A stretch of 5,755 nt of DNA from Bryobacteraceae bacterium (GTDB taxonomy: Bacteria > Acidobacteriota > Terriglobia > Bryobacterales > Bryobacteraceae): NCBI GenBank assembly GCA_030044325.1, contig JASHWA010000342.1:1-5755 (forward strand). The letters are read 5' to 3'. The position numbers and the translations under genes are program-made. Below the pieces are notes generated by a model. It was given only the letters and a program-made list of their open reading frames with translations. It had not been told where the DNA came from and did not search any database. This document shows, piece after piece, positions 5,604 to 5,755 of the stretch (position 1 is its first letter; every line of letters starts with the position of its first letter).

Positions 5604-5755
5604 AAACGCGAGAAACTTCCCCGCATCCGGTGTCGACCCGGCGAAATCCGCCAGCAGCCGCCCGTCGCCATTGAAAATCGCATAATACGGAATCGCCACT
5701 GACTTCAGCGTCTCGTCTTCGAGCTTCTGATTCTCGTCCGACGCCTTGTCGGTGC
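5583..5755 (-). CDS. C-terminus of a DsbD-like / thioredoxin-fold protein, truncated by window edge
   Basis: The minus strand is open from the window edge to the TGA at 5585-5583, giving 56 residues of the C-terminus. Visible features are a charged helix (ENQKLEDETL), then SVAIPYYAIF, where the Ile-Pro before a beta strand matches the cis-Pro position of thioredoxin folds. These are followed by NGDGRLLADFAG and a closing helix PDAGKFLAFLKSAKS. This order matches the last half of a thioredoxin domain such as the C-terminal domain of DsbD-type thiol:disulfide interchange proteins, which pass electrons to periplasmic disulfides. The CxxC active site and any membrane domain would lie outside the window, so DsbD itself, a TlpA-like protein or another thioredoxin-family protein remain possible. 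It converges on the ABC operon with a 24-nt gap between stop codons and is not part of it. Confidence 0.8.
   Translation of the reverse strand, partial: TDKASDENQKLEDETLKSVAIPYYAIFNGDGRLLADFAGSTPDAGKFLAFLKSAKS

Overview
The window looks like a piece of a GC-rich Gram-negative chromosome. The style of the proteins suggests Acidobacteriota or a nearby soil lineage: a long exported-type hypothetical protein, ABC-2 exporters without a substrate-binding protein, and a DsbD-like thioredoxin gene. This placement rests on protein style and recall, not on a search, and no marker gene is present. Coding density is very high, and G/C-rich third codon positions create long spurious open frames on the opposite strand.

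Layout. Positions 1-1623 (+) hold the 3' part of a gene for a large protein built from two related modules (DUF3352-like in style, function unknown). It overlaps by 17 nt the first of two consecutive ABC-2 ATPase/permease pairs. Pair 1 is ATPase 1607-2515 and permease 2580-3437. Pair 2 is ATPase 3565-4518 and permease 4515-5558. All five genes are on the + strand with small gaps or overlaps, so they probably form one operon whose promoter lies upstream of the window. The two larger gaps inside the operon carry short repeats. Positions 2516-2579 hold a 10-bp tandem repeat. Positions 3438-3564 hold a long imperfect inverted repeat followed by a GC-only hairpin whose loop presents the Shine-Dalgarno sequence of the second ATPase.

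Downstream, a gene on the minus strand enters from the right edge (5583-5755). It is the C-terminus of a thioredoxin-fold protein resembling the end of DsbD-type disulfide reductases. It converges on the operon, and an intrinsic terminator for it (5566-5603) overlaps its stop codon.

How the genes may work together. Two different ATPases and two different six-helix permeases suggest either one asymmetric ABC-2 exporter or two related exporters made together. The last permease carries an extracytoplasmic insertion between TM1 and TM2 that resembles the BamE/SmpA fold, the most distinctive protein feature here. The first gene may encode an envelope partner of the transporter. Its link to the transporter rests only on overlap and co-direction. 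No RNA genes, CRISPR arrays, insertion sequences or tRNA-associated integration signs were seen.
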